Positions 20,094 to 22,595 of a DNA stretch of 22,595 bases are shown here, in pieces. Positions within the stretch are counted from its first letter, which is position 1. Each line of letters begins with the position of its first letter. The DNA comes from Auxenochlorella pyrenoidosa (Eukaryota; Chlorophyta; Trebouxiophyceae; Chlorellales; Chlorellaceae), in assembly GCA_001430745.1 (NCBI GenBank), contig KQ482042.1, positions 2,299,041 through 2,321,635 on the forward strand. Direction: 5' to 3'. Under the pieces are notes generated by a model, which was given only the letters and a program-made list of their open reading frames with translations, was not told the origin of the DNA and did not search any database. Both the position numbers and the translations under genes were made by a program.

Positions 20094-20720
20094 CAGCTGC
20101 CGGCGGCGGCTGAAATTGGGGCAAGTTCCGAATACCGGCCAACGACATGTACTGTCGGCGGAGCGCCTGAGGGCTCCAACAATCCAAGGTCAATCGTCAC
20201 GGAACCACAGAAGAGCCCCGGAACTGACAGGGCCCCAGAATTGGCTGGTCTTCGCCGCATTGGACTTGCGCCACGGCCGCACCGGCTCTTCTTCGAGAAT
20301 CCCGCTTGCTGTTCCACCGCCCGATGGTTGAAATTTGTACGCTGCACGTATAGAGTGCGGCCGCCAGGAAGAAACCAGCCACCTGCGTCTCCGACCGCCC
20401 CGTCCCTCCTGCAAAGTCTTCAGGTGAGTCTGCACGCGATGCGGCGAGTCCCGATCGCCTGCGAGCAGCGAAGCGGCAAAGGCTCGGCGCCGCAGGCGTC
20501 TTGACGCTCCATGCTGCCTTGCCTATGCCCCAAACAGTTCTCGAATACTGTATGAGCTGCCAGACAGGCCCACAGCAGTTTCGCGCTCGCCACCTGCCTG
20601 CTGCCGCCCACCGCCGCCAGTGGCGCTGCTTGTGGCCTTGCCAAACTGCCTCACCTGCAGACTCTTGCCAACCAGCGCACTGCACCAACAGCCTTGAGCA
20701 GCGGCAGCGCCCCGCCTGCC
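20094..20720. promoter_or_regulatory. Divergent region between coiled-coil gene and BUD13, with probable BUD13 5' UTR intron
   Basis: The two start codons point away from each other across 627 bases. Part of it is less GC-rich than the genes. On the plus strand CAG|GTGAGT at 20421-20429 is a perfect donor, and CACCTGCAG ending at 20660 is a good acceptor, so an intron at 20424-20660 in the BUD13 5' UTR is likely. No protein-coding frame is convincing here. Confidence 0.45.
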
Positions 20721-22434
20721 ATGTTCCGGGGCTTGTCAACGCTGCGCGCCGCGGAGCAGAAGGCGGCGCCGGTGTCCGAGAAGAGCAAGGCGCTGCAGGC
20801 ATACCTCGAGTCTCAGTACGGCTCTGGCGGCGGCGCCAGCGGGGAGGGAGAGAAGAAGAAGAAAAAGAAGAAGAAGCGGGACGCGCCAGCCGGCGGGCCG
20901 GGCATCAAGATCCTGGATGAGGACGTCAGCGGCTTTGCAGCGGCCGGCAGCGGCGGCGGCAGCGGCGGTGCCAAGCCTGGGCTGCCCCCCCGGCCAGGGG
21001 TGCCGCCATCCTTCCATGATGGTGGCGATGAGGACGAGGATGAGGGTAAGCATCTCACAGCTGCGAGCGGGCAAGATGTGGGTTCATTCAGGGCTAGCCC
21101 AGGCAGGCTCGGGCCTGCCGCCAGCTGTTGCTGGCTGTCGTAGTGGCCCGTGGCCAGCCTGTCCAGCAAGGCCCCCGACGCCTGTGCCGGCTCGCTCATT
21201 GCTGCCGAGGCCCTTGCATGACAAGCCGGGCTCGATGCAACCTCGCCCTCCTGCGCTGCCTGCCTCCCCGCTGCAGACCAGCCGGTGGTGGTCAATGCCG
21301 AGGAGGCGGAGCGCCTGAAGCTGCTGGCAGAGAGGGAGAAGAAGTTCTTTCAGAAGAGGGAGGACGGCAGCGGCTGGGCGCCCATGGCGGAAGGGCCTGG
21401 CGCTGATGCCACTGATGCCTCTCCGCCACGCCGTGGTGGGCGTCAGCGGCACGATAGCCCGGATGCCTCGCCGCCGCGCAGGGGCCGGCATGACAGCCCC
21501 GATGCCTCCCCCCCACGGCGGCAGCGGCACGACAGTCCGGATGCATCACCACCTCGGCGGCGGGCAGCAGCTGCAGATGCCTCGCCCCCGCGGCGGCAGC
21601 GGCACGACAGTCCGGATGCATCACCACCCCGGCGGCGGGCAGCAGCAGCAGATGCCTCTCCCCCGCGGCGGCAGCGGCACGACAGTCCGGATGCATCACC
21701 ACCCCGGCGGCGGGCAGCAGCTGCAGACGCATCACCGCCGCGCAAGGCTCGTCATGACAGCCCAGACGCGTCGCCGCCACGCAGGGCCCGGCATGACAGC
21801 CCAGATGCATCGCCGCCACGCCGGCAGGCAGACAGCCGCGACGCCTCGCCGCCGCGCCGGCAGCGCGGGGCAGCGGATGCTGACGCCTCGCCCCCTCGCA
21901 AGCGGCGCGGCGAGGAGGTCGAGGAGGAGGGTGCAGAGGCGAGGAAGCGACGGATGATGTCAGACGGAACTGTGGCTGGCATGGTGTCAGGTCAGCACAT
22001 TCAGATAGCATGACAGTTCTGTGAAGCTAAATTGATTGTGCTGGGCAATTCTTTGTTGCGCTTGCTGCCCAAGGCTCTGCCTGGCCTTCCACTGTGCGGA
22101 AGTTCCGGTTCTGCTCGCCCTTGTGGCCCAACAGAACTCAGCAGGCCAGCCCTCCATGGTCTCTCCGTAGACCTGCCCCCTCTTGCCAAAGCGGCTGGCC
22201 ACCGCTGCTTGCCCTTCACCCAGCGCAGCGTGAGCAGCGGCGGCGCGGCAGCGGCGCATTCCCACCTTGGCGCTGCTCTGCATGCCCAGCCGCCTCATGC
22301 TGCCGCGCCTCTGCCCCCCACCGCCCACCCCTGCAGGGCGGGAGCTGATGCAGGAGATGGCGGCTAAGCGGGAGCGCGAGCGGCAGCGCTTTGCGGAGCT
22401 GGAGGCGGACGTGACGGGGCGCGGCGCGCAGACG
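20721..22434 (+). CDS. BUD13: BUD13/CWC26, pre-mRNA splicing factor of the RES complex (N-terminal part, gene runs off the window)
   Basis: BUD13 (Cwc26 in yeast) is a subunit of the RES (retention and splicing) complex with Snu17/RBMX2 and Pml1/SNIP1, which joins the activated spliceosome. Three exons, 20721-21045, 21277-21990 and 22337-22434, give 379 residues; the C-terminal conserved region lies beyond the edge. The N-terminus has SKALQAYLESQYG, a run of eight lysines and GGPGIKILDEDVSGFA, the family start (short Leu-rich segment, basic run, then K-I/L-x-D-E/D-D). Then comes an acidic stretch joined by splicing to DQPVVVNAEEAERLKLL. About 150 residues are built of RHDSPDASPPRR-type repeats, as in animal BUD13. 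RMMSDGTVAGMVSG then joins RELMQEMAAK, corresponding to the family segment before the conserved C-terminal part (in the full protein, a region with YRD follows). The start at 20721 is the first ATG in frame. Very likely correct. Confidence 0.93.
20852..20877 (+). repeat. AAG/AAA run coding polylysine in BUD13
   Basis: A purine-only stretch of AAG and AAA codons encodes eight consecutive lysines. BUD13 relatives carry a lysine- or arginine-rich basic patch at the same place, so this is probably functional and not only slippage. Confidence 0.85.
21425..21900 (+). repeat. Coding repeat array in BUD13, including a 75-bp tandem unit
   Basis: The array encodes about ten to twelve copies of a unit close to RHDSPDASPPRR. 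Within it, nearly identical 75-bp units begin near 21516, 21591 and 21666 (for example the shared GACAGTCCGG at 21531, 21606 and 21681). Each 75-bp unit encodes two SPP repeats with an R-R-R-A-A-A-A linker. Copies differ by single bases such as GCAGCAGCAGCAG against GCAGCAGCTGCAG. High identity at the DNA level suggests recent unequal exchange or slippage. Confidence 0.85.
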
Positions 22435-22595
22435 GTGAGGGCCCCCCTCCCCCGCCCACTACACAAACCCCTCCTTTGGGCCCACGCAGGCCCACCCATC
22501 CCGGATGCCTGGTTCCACTGCTGCTGCCTGCTGCTGCGTGCTAGGCCCTTCTGCTGCGCTGCTTCTTGCACCTGCGGGCCTGTGTTGAAGCGCTG
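22435..22595 (+). other. Partial BUD13 intron running off the right edge
   Basis: GTGAGG at 22435 starts an intron after GGRGAQT-like coding sequence (T in phase 0). The next expected exon should begin with a V-Y-R-D type sequence and is not visible in the remaining 161 bases. Confidence 0.6.

Noticed and set aside
20197..20802. A 201-codon minus-strand frame between the coiled-coil gene and BUD13
   Set aside because: It overlaps the BUD13 start on the other strand and the probable BUD13 5' UTR intron, and it shows no recognisable protein features.
21516..21740. Regularly spaced repeats that superficially resemble a CRISPR array
   Set aside because: The repeats are directly tandem, in-frame coding units of a BUD13 gene with introns in a eukaryotic genome. 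There are no unique spacers of constant length.
21406..21957. Long frames in other phases and on the minus strand over the BUD13 repeats
   Set aside because: They repeat with the same 75-bp period as BUD13 and arise because the repeat unit has a length divisible by three with no stops. Only one frame gives the BUD13 sequence.

Overview
The window looks like nuclear DNA of a green alga, most likely a Chlorella-type trebouxiophyte. The signs are very GC-rich coding sequence, many short introns, TGTAA poly(A) signals downstream of several stop codons, long polyglutamine, polyalanine and glycine runs, and housekeeping genes closest to plant and algal families. The genus is inference. I see no bacterial operon, rRNA, tRNA, transposon, CRISPR array or viral sequence.

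Layout. (1) 18-741 (+): the last three exons of a gene that enters from the left; product not recognised. (2) 742-2044: non-coding, pyrimidine-rich. (3) 2045-5683 (+): a complete 12-exon ALG11, the ER alpha-1,2-mannosyltransferase of lipid-linked oligosaccharide synthesis. Three of its eleven introns appear to be GC-AG. (4) 6260-7797 (-): NF-YC, the histone-fold subunit C of the CCAAT-binding factor, with a Q-rich tail. (5) 8891-11052 (-): a 619-residue J-domain protein with a long low-complexity middle and a basic tail. (6) 11532-13225 (-): proteasome subunit beta type-2 (beta4), whose first coding exon is only the start codon. (7) 13573-15690 (+): an R3H-domain protein, divergent from the proteasome gene. 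(8) 15994-20093 (-): an unrecognised 1147-residue coiled-coil protein, tail-to-tail with the R3H gene. (9) 20721 to the right edge (+): the 5' part of BUD13/CWC26, a spliceosomal RES-complex subunit, with RHDSPDASPPRR-type repeats. It is divergent from the coiled-coil gene.

The genes are independent housekeeping or regulatory units (N-glycosylation, transcription, protein folding, protein turnover, RNA binding, splicing) and do not form a pathway. I reconstructed each gene by joining exons at GT-AG or GC-AG sites that keep the reading frame, checking exon lengths against phase and, where a family is known, continuity of the family sequence. I found no convincing new multi-gene system. The items most worth a second look are the concentration of GC-AG introns in ALG11, one of which can be read through in frame; the ATG-only coding exon; the J-domain and coiled-coil proteins of unknown function; and the 75-bp coding repeat in BUD13.
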